Source: Flavobacteriaceae bacterium
GTDB lineage: Bacteria > Bacteroidota > Bacteroidia > Flavobacteriales > Flavobacteriaceae
Length of the DNA: 64,000 nucleotides
Assembly: GCA_029248405.1 (NCBI GenBank)
Contig: JAQWJJ010000016.1
Location: 1 to 64,000, forward strand
Direction: 5' to 3'
Shown here: positions 1 through 8,524 of the stretch, in pieces
Numbering within the stretch: position 1 is the stretch's first letter
Layout of the letters: the number at the start of each line of letters is the position of its first letter
Made by a program: the position numbers and the translations under genes
The notes under the pieces: generated by a model
The model's input: the letters and a program-made list of their open reading frames with translations, nothing else
What the model was told of the DNA's origin: nothing
Databases searched by the model: none

Positions 1-483
1 AATGGATTCATTACAGGAACCATTTCTTCCCCATCAGGTGTGAGTTCTGTGACGTTCTATACAGCTCCAGACCAAGCCTCTGACGAGACTGATTTGGTAC
101 ACGTAGATTACTACCAAAACCAATGTTTGCCAAGTACGACTGCTACGATTCCAGTAATTGCAGACCAGACTTACTATTGTTTTGTTGTGAACACAGGTGG
201 TGCTACTGATATCGTTTTTGATAACTGTCAGTTAGGTACAGCGAGCAACGAGATTGAAGGATTTGTGTATTCTCCAAACCCAACAAGCGAGCGCGTGAAC
301 CTTGCTTCTGTTCAGAACATCGAAACTGTTGTTCTTTACAACATCCTAGGACAAAAACTCATCAGCCTTAATGTTGATGCGACCACAACTCAATTAGATG
401 TTGCCCACTTGGCTGCAGGTGCTTACTTAATGGAAGTCACTGTAGATGGTCAAAAAGGAACTTACAAATTGATCAAACAATAA
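1..483 (+). CDS. C-terminal part of a T9SS-sorted secreted protein (5' end outside window)
   Basis: The reading frame is open from base 1 to a TAA at 481-483, so this is the last 160 codons of a longer gene; a GTG at position 40 is internal. The final 70 or so residues form a type IX secretion system type A sorting domain: SPNP near the start (base 271), then VVLYNILGQKL, LDVAHLAAGAYLMEV and a lysine-containing end KLIKQ. In Bacteroidota this domain sends a protein through the outer membrane and is usually cleaved. The upstream part visible here shows no recognisable catalytic motif. It lies 18 bases before a second T9SS cargo gene on the same strand, so the two may be co-transcribed. Confidence 0.85.
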   Translation, partial: NGFITGTISSPSGVSSVTFYTAPDQASDETDLVHVDYYQNQCLPSTTATIPVIADQTYYCFVVNTGGATDIVFDNCQLGTASNEIEGFVYSPNPTSERVNLASVQNIETVVLYNILGQKLISLNVDATTTQLDVAHLAAGAYLMEVTVDGQKGTYKLIKQ

Positions 484-501
484 TTATTCACAAAAAAAGA
501 A

Positions 502-1353
502 ATGAAAAAGCAAATTTTAATGATTATTGCGGTATTTGGGATGACTCTATCAGGAGTCTCCCAAAACACCGTAACTGTAGATGTTAACGCACAATGGGTT
601 GGCTATGCGAATATTTTTGACCCTGCAACAGGCGGGTATGTTTTTGGTGAGCCTTGGGGCTTGTCAGACATCAAATCTGTCGTAGATGTGTCAGGAATGT
701 CAGTGACGCTTCAGCCAAACTTCAACACTTATGGTGATGGAACGGATCCATTCTGGGTTGATCAAGGGACTGGTGAAGGCGCAAAAATTTTCGAAGGTAA
801 TTCATACATCGAAGATTCAAGTTTAGCAGGATCAGAATTGACTTTTACAGGATTTGTAGACAGTAATACGTTGGATGCCGCGTACACCAGTTTAGCGTTC
901 ATCAAAGTTTTCAACGTTGATTTCTCTGTACTCAAGATTGAGACTGTAGAATTAGTAGCGGGACAGCCTTTCGAGGTCAACTACACAAATGTTGAGGCTC
1001 CTGACACCACTGTACAATATGGTTTTCAGGTTACTGGACTAAACGCAAACCCTGCGGACGAAGCGGCACTTGGTAGTGTTGTTGTCATGCCAGCGAGCTT
1101 GAATGTTGGTTCATTTGACGCTGTATCGTTGAGTGTGTCTCCAAACCCTTCTGATGTTGCATGGACCATCCGTGGTGCTAACAGCGATATCGTCTCGGTT
1201 AATTTAGTGGATGTATTAGGCAAAACTGTCGCCTCATACCAAGCTCAAGGCGCTTCTGTTTCGATCAACAATCAAGGTTTGAGCAAAGGTGTTTATTTTG
1301 CACAAGTTCAAACATCTATTGGTTCAAAAACTATCAAGTTGCTTAAGAAATAA
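502..1353 (+). CDS. T9SS type A sorting domain protein, function unknown
   Basis: This 283-aa protein has a clear Sec signal peptide (residues 1-20, MKK start, hydrophobic core, cleavage near GVSQ) and a C-terminal T9SS sorting domain from about residue 210 (SVSPNPS, VNLVDVLGKTV, GLSKGVYFAQV, ending IKLLKK). The middle of about 190 residues is rich in Thr, Val, Asp and Gly, as in secreted beta-sandwich proteins, but I recognise no enzyme motif. It should be exported to the periplasm and then across the outer membrane. A strong terminator follows at 1381-1410. The tandem position after another T9SS cargo suggests a small secreted-protein locus. Confidence 0.85.
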   Translation: MKKQILMIIAVFGMTLSGVSQNTVTVDVNAQWVGYANIFDPATGGYVFGEPWGLSDIKSVVDVSGMSVTLQPNFNTYGDGTDPFWVDQGTGEGAKIFEGNSYIEDSSLAGSELTFTGFVDSNTLDAAYTSLAFIKVFNVDFSVLKIETVELVAGQPFEVNYTNVEAPDTTVQYGFQVTGLNANPADEAALGSVVVMPASLNVGSFDAVSLSVSPNPSDVAWTIRGANSDIVSVNLVDVLGKTVASYQAQGASVSINNQGLSKGVYFAQVQTSIGSKTIKLLKK

Positions 1354-1380
1354 TCTTTTTTTCAATAGTTTAAGGTTAAA

Positions 1381-1410
1381 GGGAGTCTCATTTTTGAGGC
1401 TCCCTTTTTT
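1381..1410 (+). terminator. Rho-independent terminator after the T9SS gene
   Basis: A 10-bp stem (1381-1390 with 1395-1404, one G-T pair) closes a four-T loop and is followed by six T. It sits 27 bases after the stop of the T9SS gene and at the 3' end of the convergent oxidoreductase, whose stop codon overlaps the T run. Confidence 0.85.
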
Positions 1411-2542
1411 ATTTAACACTCAGCTCCGCCAATTGGGCACCGACACTACTGCCGATGGCAACGCCCATGCCTCCAAGTCGCACACCACAAAACACACGGT
1501 CCGACAAGGCTTTAATGATGGGCCTCTTTTGAGACCCAACCCCCATAACACCTGCCCATCGGGCAGCAATCTTTACTTCCGTAACTCCTGGAAGCACAAT
1601 ATCGCGCACCATCCGGTCCAAAGCACTTTGTATGTTGTCTGTGGTCTCCATGCTTGTTGTGGTTTCTCCATCAAAATCTAGATGTCTGCCTCCTCCAATA
1701 AGCAACCGCTGGTCAATATTTCTAAAGTAATAATACCCCTCTTCCATATGAAAGGTTCCTTTGACCTGAAGTTGTGGGATGGGTTCGGTAATCATAACCT
1801 GCGCCCGTGCGGGCGTCACAAGGCCTGCAGCAATACCATTGGTGAAACCATTGGTCGCGAGCAATAATTTCTCAGTTGACAGATCACCTAACGCCTTGCA
1901 GTGGACAATACAGGAGTTCGGCCCTTCGTGATAGCCTAAAACCTCAACACCAGGAATGATCCATATATCCTCCTGAGCGCATCGTTGCAACAAATGACGC
2001 ATCATTTTGCCCACATTCAATTGTCCCTCCTTCACGTTCACCAAACCAGTACCTAAAACCTGTCCAAAGCCAAATCTGTTCTTGACTTCTTGAAATATTA
2101 CGGACTGACTCGATAGGGCCTCTTGTGCAATGCCATTAACAAAATCTAACTTGGCCATACATGACGCTGCCAGTTGCTCTTGATCAGTTGTAAAAAACTC
2201 GAATCCACCATGGACTTTAAAATCCATTGCCTGCGGAGGAACAAGGGACTTTAAAACCTCTAATCCCGCTGAGCGGCTGCGGATCAAATCAATAAGCTCT
2301 TGTTCGGTATGGTGCTGGGCATCCGATAATATTTCAGAAACACTCCCAAAACAAGCAAATCCAGCATTTTTCATGCTTGCCCCAATGGGCATCACGCCTT
2401 TTTCCAAAACCACAACGCGCTTAGAAGGGTCCATTTTCTTTAGCCTTAAAGCACAGCTTAGGCCAGTGATCCCCGCTCCAATAATAGTATAATCGATTCC
2501 CTTAAGTTGGTTTTGCTCCCAATATGAATTTAGTTTGCCCAT
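1409..2542 (-). CDS. FAD-dependent oxidoreductase of the DAO (glycine/D-amino-acid oxidase-like) family
   Basis: The 377-aa protein has the N-terminal FAD-binding dinucleotide motif IIGAGITGLS (glycines 22, 24 and 27) followed by the ribose-binding acidic residue in VVVLEKG. The C-terminal part carries the second FAD-contacting region of the family (RWAGVMGVG and CGVRLGGMGVAIGSSVGA). The family oxidises amines or amino acids, giving imine plus H2O2 or a reduced acceptor; the substrate cannot be told from sequence. There is no signal peptide, so it is cytoplasmic. It follows accC on the same strand, but a good terminator (2552-2590) separates them, so it is probably transcribed alone. Confidence 0.82.
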   Translation of the reverse strand: MGKLNSYWEQNQLKGIDYTIIGAGITGLSCALRLKKMDPSKRVVVLEKGVMPIGASMKNAGFACFGSVSEILSDAQHHTEQELIDLIRSRSAGLEVLKSLVPPQAMDFKVHGGFEFFTTDQEQLAASCMAKLDFVNGIAQEALSSQSVIFQEVKNRFGFGQVLGTGLVNVKEGQLNVGKMMRHLLQRCAQEDIWIIPGVEVLGYHEGPNSCIVHCKALGDLSTEKLLLATNGFTNGIAAGLVTPARAQVMITEPIPQLQVKGTFHMEEGYYYFRNIDQRLLIGGGRHLDFDGETTTSMETTDNIQSALDRMVRDIVLPGVTEVKIAARWAGVMGVGSQKRPIIKALSDRVFCGVRLGGMGVAIGSSVGAQLAELSVK

Positions 2543-2551
2543 AATTCCTAT

Positions 2552-2590
2552 AAAAAAACCTCTTCTGGCCCATAAGCGCGGAAGAGGTTA
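2552..2590 (-). terminator. Rho-independent terminator after accC
   Basis: Read on the minus strand, a perfect 9-bp stem (2581-2589 with 2557-2565) is followed by a run of seven T. It lies just past the accC stop and before the oxidoreductase start, closing the fabH-accB-accC transcription unit. Confidence 0.85.
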
Positions 2591-2617
2591 GTCAATATGT
2601 TTTCTATATCTTGTTGC

Positions 2618-4000
2618 TTAACGATCATCCATTTTCCAGTCATTCATGAATGCAGTTGTATAATTACCCGCAACATAATCTGGGTGGTCCATCAATTGCC
2701 TATGAAATGGTATTGTGGTTTTGATGCCTTCGATCACGAACTCATCCAAAGCCCTTTTCATCTTATTGATCGCTTCCTCACGCGTCTGGGCTGTTGTAAT
2801 GAGTTTTGCAATCATTGAGTCATAATTTGGAGGTATGGCATATCCTGCATAAACATGTGTGTCTAAGCGCACGCCATGGCCTCCAGGGGCGTGTAAGGTC
2901 GTAATGCGTCCCGGTGATGGCCTAAATCCATTATACGGGTCCTCAGCGTTGATCCTGCACTCAATAGAGTGTAATTGCGGTAAATAATTTTTGCCCGAAA
3001 TCATGATCCCGGCCGCAACCATAATTTGCTCGCGGATCAGATCGTGGTCCACCACTTGTTCTGTAATGGGATGTTCGACCTGAATACGGGTATTCATTTC
3101 CATGAAATAAAAATTCCGGTGCTTGTCGACCAAAAACTCGATGGTTCCTGCGCCTTCATAATTGATATACTCAGCCGCTTTTATCGCTGCTTGACCCATG
3201 GCCTCTCTCAGCTCATCCGTCATGAATGGGCTTGGTGTTTCTTCTGTTAATTTTTGGTGTCGTCTCTGAATGGAACAATCTCGTTCACTCAAATGACAGG
3301 CTTTACCGCTGCTGTCTCCCAAAATTTGTATCTCGATATGGCGGGGCTCTTCAATGAGCTTCTCCATATACATGTCGTCGTTACCAAACGCCGCTTTACT
3401 CTCTTGACGCGCAGATTCCCATGCCTCTTGTAAGTCTTCTTTCTTCCAAACCGCACGCATGCCCTTTCCTCCACCACCGGCGCTGGCTTTCAACATGACC
3501 GGATAACCTGTTTCGAGGGCTACTTTCTTGCATTGTTCTAAACTCTCAATCACCCCTTCGCTTCCAGGAACACAAGGCACGCCTGCTTCTCTCATGGTGG
3601 CCTTAGCGGACGCTTTATCTCCCATTCGATCAATCATATCAGCACTTGCCCCAATAAACTTGATGCCGTGTTCTTCGCAAATCTTTGAAAATTTGGCGTT
3701 TTCCGACAAAAACCCGTAACCAGGATGAATCGCATCAGCATTGGTGATTTCTGCTGCGGCAATAATATTAGCAATTTTGAGATAGCTTTCGCTACTGGCT
3801 GGCGGCCCAATACAAACAGCCTCGTCGGCGAATTTGACGTGCAAACTTTCCGCATCAGCGGTAGAGTAAACCGCAACGGTCTTGATTCCCATTTCGCGAC
3901 ACGTCCGGATCACGCGTAAGGCAATTTCTCCTCTGTTAGCGACAAGAATTTTCTTAAACATAGACGGTTGCTTTGGAGCAGGTGCTTTTTTTGAAGGCAT
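2618..4000 (-). CDS. accC: Biotin carboxylase subunit of acetyl-CoA carboxylase
   Basis: AccC carboxylates the biotin carried by AccB at the expense of ATP, the first half-reaction of malonyl-CoA synthesis for fatty acids. The 460-aa protein shows the whole biotin-carboxylase layout: [16 protein letters not shown] at the N-terminus, the ATP-grasp glycine loop GGGGKGMR, the [14 protein letters not shown] catalytic stretch and [15 protein letters not shown]. Two starts are possible. ATG at 4000 gives an 18-base gap after accB but adds a Lys/Pro-rich 13-residue leader; ATG at 3961 ([11 protein letters not shown]) matches the usual family start. It is co-directional with accB. The carboxyltransferase subunits accA and accD are not in the window. 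Confidence 0.96.
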   Translation of the reverse strand: MPSKKAPAPKQPSMFKKILVANRGEIALRVIRTCREMGIKTVAVYSTADAESLHVKFADEAVCIGPPASSESYLKIANIIAAAEITNADAIHPGYGFLSENAKFSKICEEHGIKFIGASADMIDRMGDKASAKATMREAGVPCVPGSEGVIESLEQCKKVALETGYPVMLKASAGGGGKGMRAVWKKEDLQEAWESARQESKAAFGNDDMYMEKLIEEPRHIEIQILGDSSGKACHLSERDCSIQRRHQKLTEETPSPFMTDELREAMGQAAIKAAEYINYEGAGTIEFLVDKHRNFYFMEMNTRIQVEHPITEQVVDHDLIREQIMVAAGIMISGKNYLPQLHSIECRINAEDPYNGFRPSPGRITTLHAPGGHGVRLDTHVYAGYAIPPNYDSMIAKLITTAQTREEAINKMKRALDEFVIEGIKTTIPFHRQLMDHPDYVAGNYTTAFMNDWKMDDR

Positions 4001-4018
4001 CTTTAATGTTTTAAATCG

Positions 4019-4516
4019 TTACGATGGGTCTACCAAAAATAGAGGCTGGTCAAATTCAACTGGAGATGAGTCGTCGACTAATATCTTGACTATTTTTCCA
4101 GATAATTCACTTTCGATCTCATTAAATAGTTTCATGGCTTCAATCACGCACAAGACATCTCCTTCTTTAACCTCTGTGCCCACCTCGACAAAATTGGACT
4201 TGTCTGGAGATGGTTTACGGTAAAATGTTCCGATGATTGGTGATTTGACTGTGATGTAATTGTGCTCTGGCTCTGGAGCAGACGCTGGAGCAGACGTTGG
4301 CGCTGCTGATGCAGCAACTGGTGCTTCTGGTGCAGCCATCACCACTGGAGCCTGAGGAGCTACCGCGGTCATGGGTTGTAAAAATGTGGTTTCAGACTTC
4401 TCACCATCAGACCCTGTCTTGATTGTGATTTTGATGTCTTCCATCTCGAGTTTTACCTCGCTTGCCCCTGATTTAGCGACAAATTTGATCAAATTTTGAA
4501 TCTCTTTAATGTCCAT
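4019..4516 (-). CDS. accB: Biotin carboxyl carrier protein of acetyl-CoA carboxylase
   Basis: This 165-aa protein is the swinging-arm subunit of acetyl-CoA carboxylase. It begins MDIKEIQNLIKFV, typical of BCCP, has an Ala/Pro-rich flexible linker at about residues 48-85, and ends in a biotinyl domain with the modification motif EAMKL (biotin on Lys129). The ligase BirA should attach the biotin. It lies between fabH (22 bases upstream) and accC (18 bases downstream) on the same strand, so the three are very likely one operon that keeps initiation of fatty-acid synthesis in step. Confidence 0.96.
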   Translation of the reverse strand: MDIKEIQNLIKFVAKSGASEVKLEMEDIKITIKTGSDGEKSETTFLQPMTAVAPQAPVVMAAPEAPVAASAAPTSAPASAPEPEHNYITVKSPIIGTFYRKPSPDKSNFVEVGTEVKEGDVLCVIEAMKLFNEIESELSGKIVKILVDDSSPVEFDQPLFLVDPS

Positions 4517-4538
4517 ATTACTTTATTTAAATACTCTA

Positions 4539-5540
4539 TTAATTTCCGTTATAAGCCCACTTTAGGTATATCGACCCCCAAGTAAATCCACCGCCAAAGG
4601 CAGCAAAGACAAGCGTATCTCCTTTTTTAAGCTTTCCCTCATAATCTTTGAGGCATAAAGGTAGGGTTGCTGAAGTGGTATTGCCATAGCGATGAATGTT
4701 CATCATCACTTTGTCGTCAGGCACCCCCATGCGCCCTGAGGCCGCATCAATAATTCGTTTATTAGCTTGGTGTGGCACTAGCCATTGTACATCGTCACTT
4801 GTAAGGTTGTTGCGCTCCATGATTTTGCCACAGGCATCTGCCATATTGGTCACGGCAAATTTAAATACCGACTTCCCGTCTTGAAAGAGAAAGTGTTCTT
4901 TGTTTTTGACTGTTTCTTGTGATGGTGGGCGCATCGAGCCTCCTGCATCCATCTTAAGAAAATCACGTCCTACGCCATCAGAGCGGAGGTATTCATCCAA
5001 AACACCAAGGCCCTCGTTATTGGGTTCAAAAAGAGCCGCGCCAGCACCATCGCCAAAGATAATGCATGTTGTGCGGTCCGTATAATCCACGATTGATGAC
5101 ATTTTATCGGCGCCAATTAGTAACACTTTTTTATACCGGCCTGATTGGATATAGCTCGCGGCAGTAGACATGCCATAAAGAAAACTAGAACAGGCGGCTG
5201 TAAGATCGTAAGAAAAGGCATTGGTGGCCCCAATAGCACTTGCCACATAACAGCCTGTTGGTGCCACCAACATATCCGGTGTTGCTGTAGCCATGATCAG
5301 AAGATCAATTTCTTTTGGGTCTATATTAGCCTTTTTGATCAAGTCCTCTGCAGCCTTTATGGCCATGTAGGAAGTGCCTTGCCCTGGTTCCTTCAGAATC
5401 CGACGTTCTTTGATCCCTGTTCGCGCCACGATCCATTCGTCATTAGTGTCGACCATTGTAGACAAAATCTCATTGGTCAAAACAAAATCTGGCACATAAC
5501 CGCCAACGGCTGTAATGGCAGCTGTAATTTTTGTCATCAT
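4539..5540 (-). CDS. fabH: 3-oxoacyl-ACP synthase III (KAS III)
   Basis: FabH condenses an acyl-CoA with malonyl-ACP to start each fatty-acid chain. The 333-aa length is normal. The catalytic triad is visible: Cys117 in TAACSSFLYG, His in VPHQANKRI and Asn in YGNTTSATLPL, plus the C-terminal FGGGFTWG signature. The start MMTK offers two adjacent ATGs. It leads the accB-accC string. In Bacteroidota FabH often also accepts branched primers, but substrate range cannot be read here. A terminator lies between it and rpmF upstream, so fabH may be transcribed both by read-through and from its own promoter. Confidence 0.95.
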   Translation of the reverse strand: MMTKITAAITAVGGYVPDFVLTNEILSTMVDTNDEWIVARTGIKERRILKEPGQGTSYMAIKAAEDLIKKANIDPKEIDLLIMATATPDMLVAPTGCYVASAIGATNAFSYDLTAACSSFLYGMSTAASYIQSGRYKKVLLIGADKMSSIVDYTDRTTCIIFGDGAGAALFEPNNEGLGVLDEYLRSDGVGRDFLKMDAGGSMRPPSQETVKNKEHFLFQDGKSVFKFAVTNMADACGKIMERNNLTSDDVQWLVPHQANKRIIDAASGRMGVPDDKVMMNIHRYGNTTSATLPLCLKDYEGKLKKGDTLVFAAFGGGFTWGSIYLKWAYNGN

Positions 5541-5644
5541 ACTCCGAGTTCTAATAGCTCAAAAACGGCCAAAATCTACAATTTTGGGGTGAAAATTACT
5601 AAATTCTGAACAAAAACCGCTCTAAATGCCTTGTTATTATTCAT

Positions 5645-5695
5645 TTTTGGACAAACAAAAAACCCTCACTTCCGCAATTGTTAGTGAGAGTTTGT
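5645..5695 (-). terminator. Probable rho-independent terminator between rpmF and fabH
   Basis: On the minus strand a 6-bp GC-containing stem (5683-5688 with 5665-5670, 12-base loop) is followed by TTTTTTGTTTGT. It lies 20-70 bases past the rpmF stop. The loop is long, so it may only attenuate transcription into fabH. Confidence 0.6.
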
Positions 5696-5717
5696 TCAGG
5701 TCATTAACCAATTATAT

Positions 5718-5915
5718 TTAGGCTTCAGCAGTTTCTAAAGCATCAATAACAATTTGGCCTTTGTAGTAAAGTTTTCCTTCGTGCCAGTGCGCTCTGTGGT
5801 ACAAGTGCGCTTCGCCCGTTGTTGGATCTGTTGCAATTTGAGGAATCGTAGCCTTATAATGCGTACGTCGCTTATCTCTTCTGGTTTTTGAGATTTTTCT
5901 TTTAGGATGTGCCAT
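5718..5915 (-). CDS. rpmF: 50S ribosomal protein L32
   Basis: The 65-aa basic protein starts [19 protein letters not shown], the diagnostic L32 N-terminus. It is a structural component of the large ribosomal subunit. The four zinc-binding cysteines seen in some L32 proteins are absent, which is the zinc-independent form. It follows the DUF177 gene by 9 bases on the same strand, the rpmF partner order conserved across bacteria, and it precedes fabH. Confidence 0.97.
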   Translation of the reverse strand: MAHPKRKISKTRRDKRRTHYKATIPQIATDPTTGEAHLYHRAHWHEGKLYYKGQIVIDALETAEA

Positions 5916-5924
5916 GGCTCTATA

Positions 5925-6461
5925 TTATTTGTCCGTTAATAGTTTTTTTAAATTATCCCACCTAGGATCTGCTTCTGGTGCTTCAAGGTCTTGATCCGCT
6001 GTGAGGCTTAGTTCTTCTAATTTATTGAGTACATCACTATCGAGTGTTCCGTCCACAATGCCAGGATGAATTCTCTTGGCAGGCAACGATAATACAATCG
6101 ATTCATAAACAAACTGTTGTATGTTGACTTGATAACTCCCGTGGGGCAGTATCAATAAATCGTCTTGTTCATCGTCATAATGCTCTCCAAACTTCACCAC
6201 AAAATGATATTGGCCGCTTACAGGCAAATCAAATGGCTCATTTGTGCGATCGCATGAGACGTTTACCGTTCCTTTGAATGTCACTGTAAATTCAAGCAAT
6301 GTTGTTTTCTTTTCTAAAACCGCATCTACATGAATAGCAGAGTGATGGAAATCTGTGTACTCAAAATGTGTAAAGAACTTTTGATCGATGTCAAAATCGT
6401 AGTGGTGAGTGCCCAACTTCAATCCCACAAAAGGAATGGTAAAGTCTTTCAGATCCTTCAT
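5925..6461 (-). CDS. DUF177 (YceD-like) family protein
   Basis: The 178-aa acidic cytoplasmic protein belongs to the DUF177/YceD family, recognised from its place directly upstream of rpmF and from the central VNVSCDRTNEPFDLPVSG segment with its single conserved cysteine. In plants and E. coli the family has been linked to 23S rRNA accumulation; the biochemical role is not settled. ATG at 6461 (MKDLKDF) is preferred over an in-frame GTG two codons upstream. A -7 element at 6506-6513 fits transcription of this gene and rpmF together. Confidence 0.88.
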   Translation of the reverse strand: MKDLKDFTIPFVGLKLGTHHYDFDIDQKFFTHFEYTDFHHSAIHVDAVLEKKTTLLEFTVTFKGTVNVSCDRTNEPFDLPVSGQYHFVVKFGEHYDDEQDDLLILPHGSYQVNIQQFVYESIVLSLPAKRIHPGIVDGTLDSDVLNKLEELSLTADQDLEAPEADPRWDNLKKLLTDK

Positions 6462-6505
6462 TTTCACTACTCTATTTTAACACTCGCCCCTAAAAAAGGC
6501 GGTTG

Positions 6506-6513
6506 CAAAGATA
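6506..6513 (-). promoter_or_regulatory. Bacteroidota -7 element (TATCTTTG) upstream of DUF177-rpmF
   Basis: The minus-strand octamer TATCTTTG fits TAnnTTTG and lies 44 bases before the DUF177 start. No clear -33 TTG is visible. Confidence 0.5.
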
Positions 6514-6540
6514 ATAAATAATTTTATTTGGTCTCTTGAA

Positions 6541-7605
6541 TTAGAAATTCTTTTTGGATGAAGGTTTTCGTTTTGAGACCTTTAAAGGGTTTTGGGCATG
6601 CAGCGCAAATGATGTACGTTTTTTATAGATGCTGATCGCTGCAAAAACAGCTTCTTTAAACGACGTTGCATCTGCTTTGTTTTGCCCTGCAATTGCAAAA
6701 GCCGTCCCATGATCTGGCGAGGTGCGTACATGACTCAATCCTGCAGTGAAGTTTACTCCAGCACCAAAAGACAGTGTTTTGAAAGGAATAAGTCCTTGAT
6801 CGTGATACGCTGCAAGTACTGCGTCGAATTCTTTATATTGTCCTGAGCCAAAAAATCCATCTGCGGCATATGGCCCGAACGCCCATAGGCCATTTTCGCG
6901 CAGTCGCTCAAGGGTTGGGCCCACGACAACCTGGTCCTCGTTGCCGATAAGGCCCTGATCTCCAGAGTGGGGGTTGATGCCAAGCACGGCTATTTTTGGT
7001 TTTACAATACCAAAATCTTGAATCAGCGACTGCTCCATTAGGTTGAGTTTGGATTCAATAAGTGCCGCGGTGATTTGATTTGGCGCGTCTTTTACAGGCA
7101 CATGATCCGTCAAAAGACCAACCCTTAGTGATTCTGAAATCATGAACATCAGGCTTTTGCCGCCTAGCTCTTTGGCCAGGTAGTCTGTATGCCCTGGAAA
7201 ACTAAACTCTTCCGATTGACTATTTTTCTTTTCAATAGGCGCCGTAACTAAAGCGTTAATTTGGCCGTCCTTAAGGGCCTTTGTTGCCGACTTGAGAGAG
7301 GCGATAGCCAGACGGCCTGCCTCTTTATTTGTTGTGCCAAACTGAACCACAAAGGGCTCCTTCCAACAATTGAATACGTTGACTTTGTTTGGAACCACCG
7401 CATCAAGGCGATCAATGCTGTTGAGGATTAAGGTCGTTTCAAAGTGCTTTGTATACCAAGACAAGAGTTTGCTCGAAGCAAAAATAATTGGCGTACAAAA
7501 CTCTAGCATGCGAGGGTCTTCAAAAGCCTTTAATACAACTTCTGGACCTATGCCATTGAGATCTCCAATTGAGATGCCAAGAATAATTGTTTCATTTTTA
7601 CCCAT
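6541..7605 (-). CDS. pdxA: 4-hydroxythreonine-4-phosphate dehydrogenase
   Basis: PdxA oxidises 4-phosphohydroxy-L-threonine in the DXP-dependent pathway to pyridoxal phosphate. The 354-aa protein starts near GISIGDLNGIGPE and has the three metal-binding histidines of the family: HTDYLA, GINPHSGDQG and AYHDQGLIP, then HVRTSPDHGTAF. An in-frame codon at 7659 would extend it by 18 residues, but that would overlap the divergent ribE start and contain the pdxA promoter, so ATG 7605 is chosen. The last 25 residues are Lys/Ser-rich and longer than usual. pdxJ is not in view. Confidence 0.93.
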   Translation of the reverse strand: MGKNETIILGISIGDLNGIGPEVVLKAFEDPRMLEFCTPIIFASSKLLSWYTKHFETTLILNSIDRLDAVVPNKVNVFNCWKEPFVVQFGTTNKEAGRLAIASLKSATKALKDGQINALVTAPIEKKNSQSEEFSFPGHTDYLAKELGGKSLMFMISESLRVGLLTDHVPVKDAPNQITAALIESKLNLMEQSLIQDFGIVKPKIAVLGINPHSGDQGLIGNEDQVVVGPTLERLRENGLWAFGPYAADGFFGSGQYKEFDAVLAAYHDQGLIPFKTLSFGAGVNFTAGLSHVRTSPDHGTAFAIAGQNKADATSFKEAVFAAISIYKKRTSFALHAQNPLKVSKRKPSSKKNF

Positions 7606-7622
7606 ATGACGAATGGCCTTGT

Positions 7623-7638
7623 TATTTTTGCAAAGGTA
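7623..7638. promoter_or_regulatory. Back-to-back -7 elements for ribE (+) and pdxA (-)
   Basis: TATTTTTG (7623-7630, plus strand) and TACCTTTG (7631-7638, minus strand) both fit TAnnTTTG and abut with no base between. They point at ribE (start 7652) and pdxA (start 7605), leaving short leaders of about 15-20 bases on each side. Confidence 0.6.
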
Positions 7639-7651
7639 AATAATTGTAGAG

Positions 7652-8242
7652 ATGTTCACAGGTATAATAGAATCTATTGGAGAAATTGTTGGTGTTGCGC
7701 AAGAAGGGTCAAATGTCCACCTTACGCTACGTTGTGCGTTTACGCATGAACTAAAAATAGACCAGAGCTTAGCGCATGATGGCGTATGTTTAACGGTTGT
7801 TGCTATTAATGGTGACTGCTATACGGTAACCGCTATTGATGAAACCATCAAAAAATCAACATTGGGGTCTTGGGCGCCAGGAAGTATCGTAAATCTTGAG
7901 CGTGCAATGCCCATGGGCGCGAGGCTTGACGGCCATTTGGTTCAGGGTCATGTCGATCAGGTGGGGCTTTGCACCTCTGTTTCTGAAGAAGAAGGAAGTT
8001 GGCGTTATCATTTTAGTTTTGACGCCACAAAGGGCAATATTACTGTGGAAAAGGGCTCTATAACGGTTAATGGAGTAAGTCTTACTGTGGTCGATAGTGA
8101 TCAGGGTGGGTTCAGTGTGGCTATAATACCTTACACACACGAGCACACGAATTTTCACCGCTTAATTACGGGCCAAGGAGTTAATTTAGAGTTTGATGTT
8201 ATTGGTAAATATGTCGCTAAACTTACTCAGGCTTACCGCTAA
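7652..8242 (+). CDS. ribE: Riboflavin synthase (alpha subunit)
   Basis: The enzyme converts two molecules of 6,7-dimethyl-8-ribityllumazine to riboflavin and a pyrimidine by-product. The 196-aa protein has the two tandem lumazine-binding barrels of the family: repeat 1 starts MFTGIIESIGEI and holds SLAHDGVCLTVV; repeat 2 has LDGHLVQGHVDQ and GSITVNGVSLTVV. The gene is divergent from pdxA, sharing a 46-bp control region. Its 3' end overlaps a convergent small exported-protein gene by 20 bases. Other rib genes are not in the window, and no FMN riboswitch is visible in the short leader. Confidence 0.96.
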   Translation: MFTGIIESIGEIVGVAQEGSNVHLTLRCAFTHELKIDQSLAHDGVCLTVVAINGDCYTVTAIDETIKKSTLGSWAPGSIVNLERAMPMGARLDGHLVQGHVDQVGLCTSVSEEEGSWRYHFSFDATKGNITVEKGSITVNGVSLTVVDSDQGGFSVAIIPYTHEHTNFHRLITGQGVNLEFDVIGKYVAKLTQAYR

Positions 8243-8429
8243 GTGATCTATACTTCAAAAGGGCGTACACCCCTATGACAATACCCGCAAGGATGAGTAT
8301 GTATATGTTTGCGTCAATGGGCAGGGTTCCATCTGGCGGCGGCGGCGGCGGAAATTGGGCAAATGCAAGAACGGGGGTGAAAAATAACACCAGGCATACT
8401 AATTTTGACAAAACTTGGGGTTGCTTCAT
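8223..8429 (-). CDS. Small exported proline-rich membrane protein (PID-CTERM-like)
   Basis: The 68-aa product has a signal peptide ending LAFA, a run of six prolines, then PIDANI, one hydrophobic segment (about residues 42-60) and a short basic tail. This order (signal, Pro-rich, Pro-Ile-Asp, membrane helix, basic end) is seen in many tiny Bacteroidota proteins, a group I recall being named after the PID motif; I could not check that. ATG 8429 is preferred over an upstream in-frame TTG because it starts exactly at the signal peptide. It overlaps the 3' end of ribE by 20 bases, tail to tail. Function unknown. Confidence 0.7.
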   Translation of the reverse strand: MKQPQVLSKLVCLVLFFTPVLAFAQFPPPPPPDGTLPIDANIYILILAGIVIGVYALLKYRSLSGKPE

Positions 8430-8524
8430 ATCTAGCAAATATAGTTTATTTTTCGATGGAGCAAATAGCCTTTATTTTTTAGCGGGCGCTCCATGCCCGA
8501 ACAAAAAAATATATCTTTAATGTT

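Noticed and set aside
7606-7659. 18-codon upstream extension of pdxA
   Set aside because: It crosses the ribE start and both -7 elements; family alignment begins at the next methionine.
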